Source of the DNA: Pseudonocardia nematodicida
Lineage (GTDB): Bacteria > Actinomycetota > Actinomycetes > Mycobacteriales > Pseudonocardiaceae
NCBI RefSeq assembly: GCF_040105385.1
Contig: NZ_JBEDNQ010000013.1
Span: forward strand, 124,001-188,000
DNA length: 64,000 bases
Direction of reading: 5' to 3'
Part shown: positions 32,902-40,770 of the stretch, piece by piece
Numbering within the stretch: the stretch's first letter is position 1
Layout of the letters: each line of letters opens with the position of its first letter
Notes under the pieces: model-generated
The model's database searches: none
Told to the model about the DNA's origin: nothing
What the model saw: the letters and a program-made list of their open reading frames with translations, nothing else
Program-made: the position numbers and the translations under genes

Positions 32902-33891
32902 TCAGGTCAGGGGCGGCACGCGCTCGTTCCCCGGGGGTGGGCCGGGCGGGGTGCCGTCGCCGAAGGGCCGGCCGCCCAGCTCGTCGCGGCCGTGCGGGGT
33001 CAGCCAGCCGGACGGGTCGGGCCCGTCCGGGACGATCCCGGTCGGGTTGATCGAGGTGTGCACGCCGTAGTAGTGCTGCTTGACCTGCTCGAAGTCGATC
33101 GTGTCGCCGAAGCCGGGGGTCTGGAACAGGTCGCGGGCGTACGCCCACAGCACCGGCAGCTCGGTGAGCTTGTGCCGGTTGGCCTTGAAGTGGCCGTGGT
33201 ACGCGGCGTCGAAGCGGACCAGCGTCACCCACAGCCGGATGTCGGCCTGGGTGATCGTGTCGCCGACCAGGTAGCGACGGTCGGACAGATGCCCGGACAG
33301 CGCGTCGAGCCGGTCCCAGAGGGCGCGGTAGGCCCGGTCGTAGGCGTCCTGGGTGCCGGCGAACCCGCACTTGTAGACGCCGTTGTTGACGTCGTCGAAG
33401 ATCCCCTCGCCGATCCGGTCGATCTCGCCCGCGTCCGGCCACAGGTCGGGCGCGCCGTCCCGGTGGAACTCCCGCCACTCGGTCGAGAGGTCGCGTTCGA
33501 GCGCCGCGTAGTCGTTGGTGGCGACCTTCCCGGACGCGACGTCCACCATCGCCGGGACGGTGACGCCGTCGTCGTAGCCGGGGACGGCCTTCTCGTAGGC
33601 CTCGCGCAGGTACTCGATCCCGAGCACCGGGTCGACGTTCCCGGGGTCGAGGTGGAAGCGCCAGCTGCGCTCGTCGTGCAGCGGCCCGGCGATGCCGAGC
33701 GAGATCGCGTCCTCCAGGCCCAGCAGGCGGCGGGTGATGATCACCCGGTTCGCCCACGGGCAGGCCCGCGCCCCGACCAGCCGGTAGCGGCCGGGCGCGA
33801 CCGGCCAGGGTGCCGACTCCTCGGCCGTGATCCGCCCGGCGACGCCCAGTGGTTCCCGCACGAACTCGCCGCTGCCCTGCTCTCTCTCCAC
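32902..33891 (-). CDS. Glutathionyl-hydroquinone reductase family protein (Xi-class GST)
   Basis: 329-residue thioredoxin-fold transferase with the active-site motif CPWAN of ECM4/YqjG enzymes. These reduce S-glutathionyl-hydroquinones through a Cys thiol. The C-terminal helical domain contains TQADIRLWVTLVRFD and the NPTGIVP segment. Actinobacteria use mycothiol more than glutathione, so the real thiol partner may be mycothiol. The GTG at 33891 lies 8 nt after TAGCGT and has no ribosome site, a leaderless pattern. Confidence 0.87.
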   Translation of the reverse strand: MEREQGSGEFVREPLGVAGRITAEESAPWPVAPGRYRLVGARACPWANRVIITRRLLGLEDAISLGIAGPLHDERSWRFHLDPGNVDPVLGIEYLREAYEKAVPGYDDGVTVPAMVDVASGKVATNDYAALERDLSTEWREFHRDGAPDLWPDAGEIDRIGEGIFDDVNNGVYKCGFAGTQDAYDRAYRALWDRLDALSGHLSDRRYLVGDTITQADIRLWVTLVRFDAAYHGHFKANRHKLTELPVLWAYARDLFQTPGFGDTIDFEQVKQHYYGVHTSINPTGIVPDGPDPSGWLTPHGRDELGGRPFGDGTPPGPPPGNERVPPLT

Positions 33892-34376
33892 GCGGAGCGA
33901 CGCTAGCGGCGGACGGGGCACCGCGCAGGTCGTCCCGTCGTCGCGACGACGCCGGTCGGACACCCGGGAACGAACGTCGCACACCTCCCGACGGAGTGGC
34001 TGCGTTGGTACGGAAGAGTGATTTCGAAATCCATGCCGTGAGCGAGGTCACACTTCTGTCTCGAATTTCGCGGAGTCGACACGGCACGGCGTGTCGGGCC
34101 TCGCCCCCGGACGGCCGCGCGCCGCCCCGGCCCGCGCCACCCCGCGCCCGCGCCGCGGCTGCGGCACTGGTCGAGGCGCCGCCGGCGGCACCCCCACTCC
34201 GCGCCCGAGGCTCGGGGAAACATGCCGGAAACATGGTCCGGACCGGCTGCGTTGCGTATAACACAACATCTGCGACCGATCCAGGCCCTCCCACCGTGCC
34301 CGGACGCAACACCCCGTCGCCCCCTACCGTCGAGGCGCCCGAAGAACCTGCGATCAACGTCGAGGAGACGCGGTAC
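33892..34376. other. Control region upstream of the betaine operon
   Basis: This 485 bp gap has no credible gene. It is GC-rich to about 34200 and then turns AT-richer with a direct repeat and a palindrome (described separately). The promoter of the methyltransferase operon must lie here. TATAAC at 34257-34262 is the best -10 candidate. Confidence 0.5.
34216..34267 (+). promoter_or_regulatory. Direct repeat and palindrome at the betaine operon promoter
   Basis: GGAAACATG occurs at 34216-34224 and 34227-34235, 11 bp apart (one helical turn). It is followed by the palindrome GTTGCGTATAACACAAC (34251-34267), where GTTG-N-GT pairs with AC-N-CAAC around ATA and contains the likely -10. The palindrome resembles GntR/TetR-type operators and overlaps the promoter, which suggests repression in low osmolarity. 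That function is inferred. Confidence 0.5.
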
Positions 34377-35234
34377 ATGACGGCCGATCACCGCACCGAC
34401 AGCGAACTTCCCGAGCTCGGCAGGACCGTTCAGGAGTTCGGAGACGAACCGCTCGAGGTCCGGGAATCCACCCACTACAAGCACGAGTACGTGCAGACGT
34501 TCGTCGACAAGTGGGACGAGCTGATCGACTGGAGAGCCCGCTACCAGAGCGAGGGGAAGTTCTTCGTCGAGCAGCTGCGCGACCGCGGGGTGGAGAGCGT
34601 CCTCGACGTCGCGACCGGGACCGGCTTCCACTCGGTCCGGCTGCTGGAGGAGGGCTTCGAGACCGTCGTCTCGGCCGACGGGTCCGCGGAGATGCTGGCG
34701 AAGGCCTTCGCGAACGGCATGAAGTTCGGCGGCCACATCCTGCGTGTCGTGCAGGCCGACTGGCGCTGGCTGAACCGGGACGTGCACGGCGAGTACGACG
34801 CGATCATCTGCCTCGGGAACTCGTTCACGCACCTGTTCTCCGAGCGCGACCGCCGCAAGGCGCTCGCCGAGTTCTACGCGATGCTCAAGCACGACGGCGT
34901 CCTGATCCTGGACCAGCGCAACTACGACTCGATCCTGGACAACGGGTTCTCGTCGAAGCACCAGTACTACTACTGCGGCGACGACGTCGTGGCCGAGCCC
35001 GAGCACGTCGACGACGGGCTGGCCCGGTTCCGCTACCGCTTCCCGGACGGGTCCGAGTACCACCTGAACATGTTCCCGCTCCGCAAGGACTACACCCGGC
35101 GGCTGATGCACGAGGTCGGGTTCCAGCGGGTCAACACCTACGGCGACTTCCAGTCGACCTACTCCGACAGCGAGCCCGACTTCTTCGTGCACATCGCCGA
35201 GAAGGCCTACCTGGAGGGTGGTGACCAGGCGTGA
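34377..35234 (+). CDS. Glycine/sarcosine N-methyltransferase
   Basis: SAM-dependent enzyme that methylates glycine to sarcosine and then dimethylglycine, the first half of de novo betaine synthesis. The 285-residue protein has the Rossmann SAM loop DVATGTGFHSV, the glycine-N-methyltransferase-like QADWRWLNRDV and ICLGNSFTHLF, and LDQRNYDSIL. This pattern matches GSMT of Actinopolyspora and Ectothiorhodospira. The ATG at 34377 has GAGGAGA 8 nt upstream. It is translationally coupled to the next gene (GTGA overlap), whose product finishes the pathway. Confidence 0.92.
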   Translation: MTADHRTDSELPELGRTVQEFGDEPLEVRESTHYKHEYVQTFVDKWDELIDWRARYQSEGKFFVEQLRDRGVESVLDVATGTGFHSVRLLEEGFETVVSADGSAEMLAKAFANGMKFGGHILRVVQADWRWLNRDVHGEYDAIICLGNSFTHLFSERDRRKALAEFYAMLKHDGVLILDQRNYDSILDNGFSSKHQYYYCGDDVVAEPEHVDDGLARFRYRFPDGSEYHLNMFPLRKDYTRRLMHEVGFQRVNTYGDFQSTYSDSEPDFFVHIAEKAYLEGGDQA

Positions 35235-36061
35235 CGCAGGCGCAGGCCGCGGAGACCACCGCCCGGAGCTACTACGACTCGGAGGACGCGGACACCTTCT
35301 ACTCGCGGATCTGGGGTGGCGAGGACATCCACGTCGGCCTCTACGAGACCCCCGACGAGGAGATCGCCGCGGCCAGCCGGCGCACCGTGGCCCGGATGGG
35401 CGAGATCGCCGGGATCGGCGCCGGCACCCGGGTGCTGGACCTCGGCTCCGGCTACGGGGGTGCCGCGCGTCAGCTCGCCCGCCGGTTCGGTGCCGGCGTG
35501 CACTGCCTGAACCTGTCCCCGGTGGAGAACGACCGCAACACGCGGCTGACCCGGGAGCAGGGCCTCGCCGAGCAGGTGACGGTCGCGACCGGCACCTTCG
35601 AGGAGGTGCCCGTCCCGGACGGCTCGGTCGACGTCGTGTGGTCGCAGGACGCGTTCCTGCACTCCGGTGACCGGGAGCGGGTCCTCGACGAGGTCGTGCG
35701 GGTGCTCGCGCCCGGCGGCCGGGTGGTGTTCACCGACCCGATGGCCGTCGACGGGCTGGACCAGTCGTCGATCCAGCCGATCCTGGACCGGATCCAGCTG
35801 TCCACGATGGCCACGCCCGGGTTCTACACCGAGGGCCTGGAGAAGCGGGGCCTGTCGCAGGTGCGGTTCCACGACCACGCCGCGCAGCTGCCGACGCACT
35901 ACCGCCGGGTGCGCGAGGAGCTCGTGGCGCACGAGGACGAGCTGTCCTCGGCGATCTCGACCGGCTACATCACGAAGATGAAGGCGGGGCTGCAGCACTG
36001 GGTCGACGGCGGCAACGCCGGGCGGCTCACCTGGGGCATCCTGCACGCCGTGAAGGACTGA
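35231..36061 (+). CDS. Sarcosine/dimethylglycine N-methyltransferase
   Basis: SAM-dependent enzyme of 276 residues that converts sarcosine to dimethylglycine and then glycine betaine, a compatible solute. It shows the SAM loop VLDLGSGYGGAARQLA, the pocket motif WSQDAFLHS typical of SDMT, and DPMAVDG. The GTG at 35231 overlaps the stop of the first methyltransferase by 4 bp, so both enzymes are made from one mRNA in balanced amounts. A perfect terminator follows. The pair predicts osmotolerance without choline uptake. Confidence 0.92.
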   Translation: MTQAQAAETTARSYYDSEDADTFYSRIWGGEDIHVGLYETPDEEIAAASRRTVARMGEIAGIGAGTRVLDLGSGYGGAARQLARRFGAGVHCLNLSPVENDRNTRLTREQGLAEQVTVATGTFEEVPVPDGSVDVVWSQDAFLHSGDRERVLDEVVRVLAPGGRVVFTDPMAVDGLDQSSIQPILDRIQLSTMATPGFYTEGLEKRGLSQVRFHDHAAQLPTHYRRVREELVAHEDELSSAISTGYITKMKAGLQHWVDGGNAGRLTWGILHAVKD

Positions 36062-36077
36062 CCCCTCCACCACGCAC

Positions 36078-36112
36078 GACGGGCGCGGCTCCACATCGGA
36101 GCCGCGCCCGTC
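36078..36112. terminator. Bidirectional terminator after betaine operon
   Basis: A perfect 15-bp stem (36078-36092 with 36098-36112) and a 5-nt ACATC loop lie between the betaine operon and the convergent small lipoprotein gene. Confidence 0.88.
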
Positions 36113-36133
36113 GGGCGTCCGGGCCGGGTGGGC

Positions 36134-36352
36134 TCAGCCGTCGTCGCGGTCGTCGTCGTCCCGGTCGTCGTCACCCCGGTCGTCCTGGTCGTCCCCGTCG
36201 TCGTCGCGGTCGTCGTCGCCGGCGGGCTGTTCCTGCGGGGCCGGCTGGGGCGCGGGGGCGGCGTCACCCCCGCAGGATGCGGCGGTGGTGAGGACGAGGG
36301 CTCCGGCGGCGAGGGCACCGAGCAGCGCCCGGATCAGGGAGGAACGTCGCAT
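36134..36352 (-). CDS. Small Asp-rich lipoprotein
   Basis: A 72-residue predicted lipoprotein: N-terminal MRRSSLIR, hydrophobic core, lipobox-like TAASC (Cys27), a Pro/Gln spacer, then a tail of about 28 residues that is nearly all Asp with scattered Arg and Gly. The tail should be strongly anionic and could bind cations such as Ca2+ or Mn2+ at the cell surface. No homologue comes to mind and the ribosome site is weak. Export signals and placement before a terminator support a real gene. Confidence 0.55.
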   Translation of the reverse strand: MRRSSLIRALLGALAAGALVLTTAASCGGDAAPAPQPAPQEQPAGDDDRDDDGDDQDDRGDDDRDDDDRDDG

Positions 36353-36383
36353 GTGTGCAGATTCTGCCCCGCAACGGCTCCGT

Positions 36384-37304
36384 TCACCTGTTCAGGAACC
36401 GCCGCAGTGATGCGGTCGTCACCGCGGGCTGCTCGTCGACCAGGAAGTGCCCGGCGCCGGCGACCGGTTCGCCCTCGACCAGCCCGGGGTCGGCGGCCTC
36501 CCGGCGCCACACCTCCAGCGGGCTCTCGGCGTTGCCGCCGACGACGCCCTGCTCGCCCCACAGCACCAGGGTGGGCGCGGAGATCCGGATCCCCCCGGCG
36601 GCGGACGCCGCGTCGTGCTCCAGGTCGATCGAGGCCCCCGCCCGGTAGTCCTCCATCATCGCGTGCCGCGCGGCCGGGTCGGCGAACGCGCGCTCGTAGT
36701 CCGCGACCGCCTCGACCGGGTGCGCGTCGAGGCCCGATCCCCAGCCGCCGAGCGCGGTGTGCAGGTACCCGATGGGGTCCCCGGAGAGCAGCCGCTCCGG
36801 GAGGTCGGCGGGCTGGATGAACAGGAACCAGTGGTAGTACGCCGTCGCCAACCGCCGGTCGGTGTGGTCGTAGACGTAGCCGGTGGGCAGGATGTCGAGC
36901 AGCGCCGCCCGCTCGACCCGGGCGGGGTGGTCGAGCAGCATCCGGTGGGTGACCCGTGCCCCGCGGTCGTGACCGAGCACCGCGAACCGGTCGTAGCCCA
37001 GCCGCTCCATCACCTCGACCTGGTCGGCGGCCATCGCGCGGAACGAGTAGCCGGCGTGGTCGTCGCGCGGCTCGGGCCGGCCGGACGCGCCGTAGCCGCG
37101 CAGGTCGGTGACGACGACCGTGTGGTCGCGGGCCAGGTCCTCGGCGACCGGCGCCCACATCGCGTGGGTCTGCGGGAAGCCGTGCAGGAGCAGGACCGGC
37201 GGGCCCTCGCCGCCGTGCACACCGTGGATCCGCACCCGGTCGGTCGGGTGCCCGCCGTCGGCCGGGCCGACGGTCAGATCGAAGGGCGTGAAGTCGTCGT
37301 ACAC
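36384..37304 (-). CDS. Alpha/beta hydrolase, haloacetate dehalogenase/epoxide hydrolase-like
   Basis: 306-residue hydrolase. LLLHGFPQTHAMW forms the oxyanion loop. GHDRGARVTHRM carries a nucleophile Asp (G-H-D-R-G), the hallmark of haloacetate dehalogenases and epoxide hydrolases. AGHFLVDEQP supplies the catalytic His. The exact substrate is open. The GTG at 37304 has GGGAGG about 11 nt upstream and overlaps the 3' end of the upstream GtrA-family gene by 31 bp, so the two are probably co-transcribed. Confidence 0.85.
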   Translation of the reverse strand: MYDDFTPFDLTVGPADGGHPTDRVRIHGVHGGEGPPVLLLHGFPQTHAMWAPVAEDLARDHTVVVTDLRGYGASGRPEPRDDHAGYSFRAMAADQVEVMERLGYDRFAVLGHDRGARVTHRMLLDHPARVERAALLDILPTGYVYDHTDRRLATAYYHWFLFIQPADLPERLLSGDPIGYLHTALGGWGSGLDAHPVEAVADYERAFADPAARHAMMEDYRAGASIDLEHDAASAAGGIRISAPTLVLWGEQGVVGGNAESPLEVWRREAADPGLVEGEPVAGAGHFLVDEQPAVTTASLRRFLNR

Positions 37305-37831
37305 GGCTCGTCGCCTCCCGGGGACGTCGTGTCGTCCACCGCGCGGGCCCGGAGGTCGAACACCCAGAACCGCAGCACGGCGAAGCGCAGCAACCCGCCG
37401 GCGAGGCTCGCGACGACCAGCGCCGCCGCCTCCTCCCGCGGGCTGGGCGTCGCCACCCACTGCAGTGCCAGCAGCACGGCCGAGGTGTAGCAGGCGTAGA
37501 ACGCGACGGTGCCGATGTCCTGGACCCACTCCCGGAGCCGGTGGGCCGGGGCGCCGCCGAAGGCGAACCGCCGGCTCAGCTCGGTGCTCAGGGCGGTGGT
37601 GAGGATCAGCGCGAGCAGGTTCGCCGGGACGGCCGCCAGCCACGGCCGGAACAGCAGGAACAGCGCCGCGTTCAGCCCGGTCGCCACTCCCCCGACGGCG
37701 GCGTAGCGCCCCAGCTGGTCGACCAGCGGGTGCCGGAGGGCGGCGCTCATGCGGGTGCGGACGCCGGTGTGCGTGCCGACGACGGCGTCCGGCGCCGGCC
37801 GCTCGCCCGCGCCGGAAGTTGTTGCGTTCAC
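37274..37831 (-). CDS. GtrA-family membrane protein
   Basis: 185 residues with four predicted membrane helices between residues 45 and 165 (YAAVGGVATGLNAALF, LLALILTTALS, FYACYTSAVLLAL, AGGLLRFAVLRFWVF). This is the GtrA fold, linked to translocation of polyprenyl-linked sugars in O-antigen, teichoic acid or arabinogalactan assembly. The GTG at 37831 is preferred because GGGAGG precedes it by 4 nt; an ATG at 37750 would give a shorter cytosolic end. No glycosyltransferase is adjacent. Confidence 0.83.
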   Translation of the reverse strand: MNATTSGAGERPAPDAVVGTHTGVRTRMSAALRHPLVDQLGRYAAVGGVATGLNAALFLLFRPWLAAVPANLLALILTTALSTELSRRFAFGGAPAHRLREWVQDIGTVAFYACYTSAVLLALQWVATPSPREEAAALVVASLAGGLLRFAVLRFWVFDLRARAVDDTTSPGGDEPCTTTSRPSI

Positions 37832-37977
37832 CGGACCTCCCGCCGTCCACCCTGGATCTTCCCAGGGGTACCCGCGGGCCGCACGCGGAACCGTCCGGCG
37901 CGTCACAGTGACGTCTCGGGTCGCCGACGTCCCGGAGTCACCAACGCCCCTGGTCGCCGCCCGGGGACCGGCGCCAG

Positions 37978-38081
37978 TTCTCGCACCCCGTCGCGGGGCT
38001 CGCACCCCGGGATGCGTCGGCGCACCGGCTGTCGTCGGTGCGGGAACGGCGCCGGGGTGCGAGAACCGCCGCGACGGGGTG
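37978..38081. repeat. Nested inverted repeats between pcaG and the gtrA-like gene
   Basis: GTTCTCGCACCCC (37978-37990) is matched by its exact complement at 38053-38065, and GCACCCCGTCGCGG (37983-37996) by its complement at 38068-38081. The left sequence is thus complementary to two separate right sequences. The element may terminate the pob/pca transcript with alternative foldings, or be a repetitive extragenic palindrome. Confidence 0.6.
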
Positions 38082-38104
38082 CGGGACCCGCGGAGGGGGC
38101 GGAG

Positions 38105-38677
38105 TCAGATCTGCAGGAAGACCGTCTCGCCGTCGCCGCGCAGCCGGATGTCGAACCGGTAGCGGCCCTCGCCGTCCGGGGTCGCGACGAGGGTGTCCCG
38201 CCGGTCCACCGGGACGTCGGCGAGCAGCGGGTCGGTGGCGTTGGCCTCGGCGAACTCGGGGAAGTAGATCCGGGTCACCAGGCGGTCGAGCAGCCCGCGG
38301 GCGAAGACCGAGACGTCGATGTGCGGGGCCTGACCCGGCTCGTCGCCGAGGCCGGGCAGGGCTCCGGGCAGGACGGTCCGGACGCTCCACCGGCCGTCGT
38401 CGCCGGTGGGGGCGCGACCGAACGCGCGGAAGCCCTCGACGGCCGGCTCCTGCGCGCCGCGCGGGTCGTCCGGGTGGTCGAAGCGGCCGTCCGGGTCGGC
38501 CTGCCAGGTCTCGATCATCGCGTCCGGCACGACGGACCCGTTCCCGTCGTAGACGGTGCCGCCGATCGTGACCGCGCCCGGGGTGCCCTCCGGCACGACG
38601 TCGGGGCCGTCCGGCCAGGGCAGCCCGAGGGACAGGTAGGGGCCGACGGTCTGCGACGGCGTCAACGGGTGGGTCAT
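38105..38677 (-). CDS. pcaG: Protocatechuate 3,4-dioxygenase alpha subunit
   Basis: 190-residue intradiol-dioxygenase-fold subunit. It starts TPSQTVGPYLSLGL, the conserved alpha-subunit N-terminus that contributes to the active site, and continues with ETWQADPDGRF, PHIDVSVFARG and RIYFP. It lacks the full iron ligand set, as expected of alpha. With PcaH it opens the protocatechuate ring to beta-carboxymuconate. The ATG at 38677 overlaps the pcaH stop (ATGA). It is the last gene of the pobA-pcaH-pcaG transcript. Confidence 0.95.
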   Translation of the reverse strand: MTHPLTPSQTVGPYLSLGLPWPDGPDVVPEGTPGAVTIGGTVYDGNGSVVPDAMIETWQADPDGRFDHPDDPRGAQEPAVEGFRAFGRAPTGDDGRWSVRTVLPGALPGLGDEPGQAPHIDVSVFARGLLDRLVTRIYFPEFAEANATDPLLADVPVDRRDTLVATPDGEGRYRFDIRLRGDGETVFLQI

Positions 38678-39393
38678 GCGTGCGGCTCCTCGAACGGGGT
38701 CTGCTCCCGGCCGCGCAGCACGATGTCGAACCGGAAGGCCAGGGCCCACTCCGGCCGCGTCGCGTCCAGGTCGAAGGTGGACACCATGCGGCGCCGGGCG
38801 CCCTCGGGCACCGAGTTGTAGATCGGGTCCTGGGCGAACAGCGGGTCGTCCGGGAAGTACATCTGGGTCACCAGGCGCTGGGTGAAGGCCTGGCCGAACA
38901 GCGAGAAGTGGATGTGCGCCGGCCGCCACGCGTTGTGGTGGTTGCCCCACGGGTAGGCGCCGGGCTTGATCGTCGTGAAGGTGTAGTTGCCGAGCGAGTC
39001 GGTGAGCACCCGGCCGCCGCCGGAGAAGTTCGGGTCCAGCGGCGCGGGCCAGGTGTCCCAGCGGTGCGCGTAGCGCCCGGCCGCGTTCGCCTGCCAGACC
39101 TCGACCAGGGTGTCCGGCACGGGCCGGCCGTCGGAGTCCAGGACGCGGCCGAAGACCACGATCCGCTGGCCCTGGGCCTCGCCGGTCCCGCCGCGGGTCA
39201 GGTCGTCGTCGCCGGGCTCGATCGGGCCGGTGAGCAGCGGCCCGGTGACCTCGGTGAGCCGGTGGCGCAGGATCACCGGCTGCTGCTGCGGCGCCCGCAG
39301 CCCGGTGCTCTTGTAGCCGGGCGAGAGCATCGGGGGGTGGGTGCCCTCGGGCACCGGCGCGTAGCCGGGCGGGCGGAGCAGGGGCGGCGTCAT
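38674..39393 (-). CDS. pcaH: Protocatechuate 3,4-dioxygenase beta subunit
   Basis: 239-residue iron-bearing subunit. The Fe(III) ligands are visible: Tyr in AAGRYAHRWD, Tyr in KPGAYPWGNHHN, and the two His of RPAHIHFSLFG. The protein matches bacterial PcaH from end to end. The ATG at 39393 has AGGAAGGA upstream. It lies between pobA (60 bp gap) and pcaG (4 bp overlap) and forms the Fe-dependent dioxygenase of the beta-ketoadipate pathway. Other pca genes are not in the window. Confidence 0.96.
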   Translation of the reverse strand: MTPPLLRPPGYAPVPEGTHPPMLSPGYKSTGLRAPQQQPVILRHRLTEVTGPLLTGPIEPGDDDLTRGGTGEAQGQRIVVFGRVLDSDGRPVPDTLVEVWQANAAGRYAHRWDTWPAPLDPNFSGGGRVLTDSLGNYTFTTIKPGAYPWGNHHNAWRPAHIHFSLFGQAFTQRLVTQMYFPDDPLFAQDPIYNSVPEGARRRMVSTFDLDATRPEWALAFRFDIVLRGREQTPFEEPHA

Positions 39394-39453
39394 CGGCGGC
39401 GGTCCTTCCTCGTGGTGGGTTGTCAGCGCTGAGATTCGTTCCGCGAGCTGCTC

Positions 39454-40683
39454 TCAACAACTGCCGTGCGGCAGGCCGACGTAGTTCTCGGCCAGGCTCG
39501 TCGCGGCCGCGCGGGAGGTGACGGTGTAGCGCAGCTGGGAGCGCTGCAGCCCGGTGCCGAACGCGTCGCCGGCCTCGGTGTCCGGGCCGAAGCGGTGCAG
39601 CATCGAGGTCATGAACCAGGAGAAGTGCTCGGCCCGCCAGACCCGGCGCAGGCAGGTGGCCGAGTACGCGTCGAACCCGGTTCCCGAGCCCGTGCGGTAG
39701 TGGTCGGTGATCGCCTCGGCCAGCACCCGGACGTCGGCGATCGCCAGGTTCATCCCCTTGGCGCCGGTGGGCGGGACGATGTGCGCGGCGTCGCCGGCCA
39801 GGAACAGCCGGCCGTGCCGCATCGGGGACGCGACCATGCTCCGCATCGGCGTCACGCCCGGCTTCTCCAGGAACTCGCCCTCGTTGAGGGTGAAGCCGTC
39901 ACAGGCCAGCCGGGTCTGCAGCTCGTCCCAGATCCGCCGGTCCGACCAGGCCGCCACGTCGGAGTCCGGATCCCGCGCGTCCGCCGGGACCTGCAGGTAG
40001 AGCCGGGTGACCTCGGGGTTGCGCATCGAGTAGAGCGCGAAGCCGCGGTCGTGGTGGGCGTAGACGAGCTCGTCGGTGGTCGGGGCGGCGCGGGCCAGCA
40101 CGCCCAGCCAGCCGAACGGGTACACCCGCTCGGCGATCTCCTGGTCGTAGGCGGTGCGCGAGATCCCGTGGAACCCGTCGCAGCCGGCGACGACGTCGCA
40201 GCGCAGCCGGTGCTCGGTGCCGTCGGCGGCGGTCCAGGTGATCGACGGGGTCTCCGAGTTGAGGTCGTGCAGCGCGACACCGGAGACGTCGAACTCCACC
40301 GGCAGACCGGCGTCGTCGACCCGGTCGGCGAGCAGGTCCTTCACGACCTCCTGCTGGCCGTAGACGGTGATGCCGGACCCGACCAGCTCGCCGAAGTCGA
40401 TGCGGTGGTCGGCGGCCGGGCCGCCGGGCTCGTCGGAGAACCGCAGCGCGATCCCGTGGTGCGGCATGCCCTCACGGTCCAGCCGCCCCGCGACGCCGGC
40501 CTCGCGCAGCAGCTCGACGGTCGGCGCCTCGAGCACCCCGGCCCGGACCCGGGCCTCGATGTAGGCGCGTGACCGCGCCTCCAGCACCACGCTGTCGATC
40601 CCGGCCAGCGCGAGCAACCGCGCCAGGACGAGCCCGGCCGGCCCCGCGCCGACGATCCCCACCCGGGTCCGGTGCTCGGTCAC
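39454..40683 (-). CDS. pobA: 4-Hydroxybenzoate 3-monooxygenase
   Basis: FAD-dependent aromatic hydroxylase of 409 residues that turns 4-hydroxybenzoate into protocatechuate, the substrate of the PcaHG enzyme encoded next. It has GAGPAG at residues 12-17, the DG motif CDVVAGCDGFHG and the FAD site LFLAGDAAHIVPPTGAKG. The conserved SR/AR contact region for the substrate is present in RSRAYIEARVRAG. The GTG at 40683 has AGGGAG 4 nt upstream. It is divergent from an IclR regulator with a palindromic operator between them. Confidence 0.94.
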   Translation of the reverse strand: MTEHRTRVGIVGAGPAGLVLARLLALAGIDSVVLEARSRAYIEARVRAGVLEAPTVELLREAGVAGRLDREGMPHHGIALRFSDEPGGPAADHRIDFGELVGSGITVYGQQEVVKDLLADRVDDAGLPVEFDVSGVALHDLNSETPSITWTAADGTEHRLRCDVVAGCDGFHGISRTAYDQEIAERVYPFGWLGVLARAAPTTDELVYAHHDRGFALYSMRNPEVTRLYLQVPADARDPDSDVAAWSDRRIWDELQTRLACDGFTLNEGEFLEKPGVTPMRSMVASPMRHGRLFLAGDAAHIVPPTGAKGMNLAIADVRVLAEAITDHYRTGSGTGFDAYSATCLRRVWRAEHFSWFMTSMLHRFGPDTEAGDAFGTGLQRSQLRYTVTSRAAATSLAENYVGLPHGSC

Positions 40684-40742
40684 CCCGCTCCCTCGCGTCA
40701 TGGCCGTACTGTCCCCGACCCTCGGCCACCCCCTCGACCAGC

Positions 40743-40759
40743 CTTCCGCTCTGCGGAAG
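40743..40759. promoter_or_regulatory. IclR-type operator, CTTCCGC-TCT-GCGGAAG
   Basis: A perfect 7-3-7 inverted repeat, 12 bp before the regulator start and 59 bp before pobA. The TTCCGC/GCGGAA core resembles operators of IclR-family regulators of aromatic catabolism. It is the only strong palindrome in this 87 bp gap. Confidence 0.75.
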
Positions 40760-40770
40760 AATGCCCGCTC

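Noticed and set aside
36128..36820. A plus-strand frame rich in Val followed by Arg/Pro
   Set aside because: It is the antisense of the Asp-rich lipoprotein and the hydrolase; the Val run is just the complement of Asp codons.
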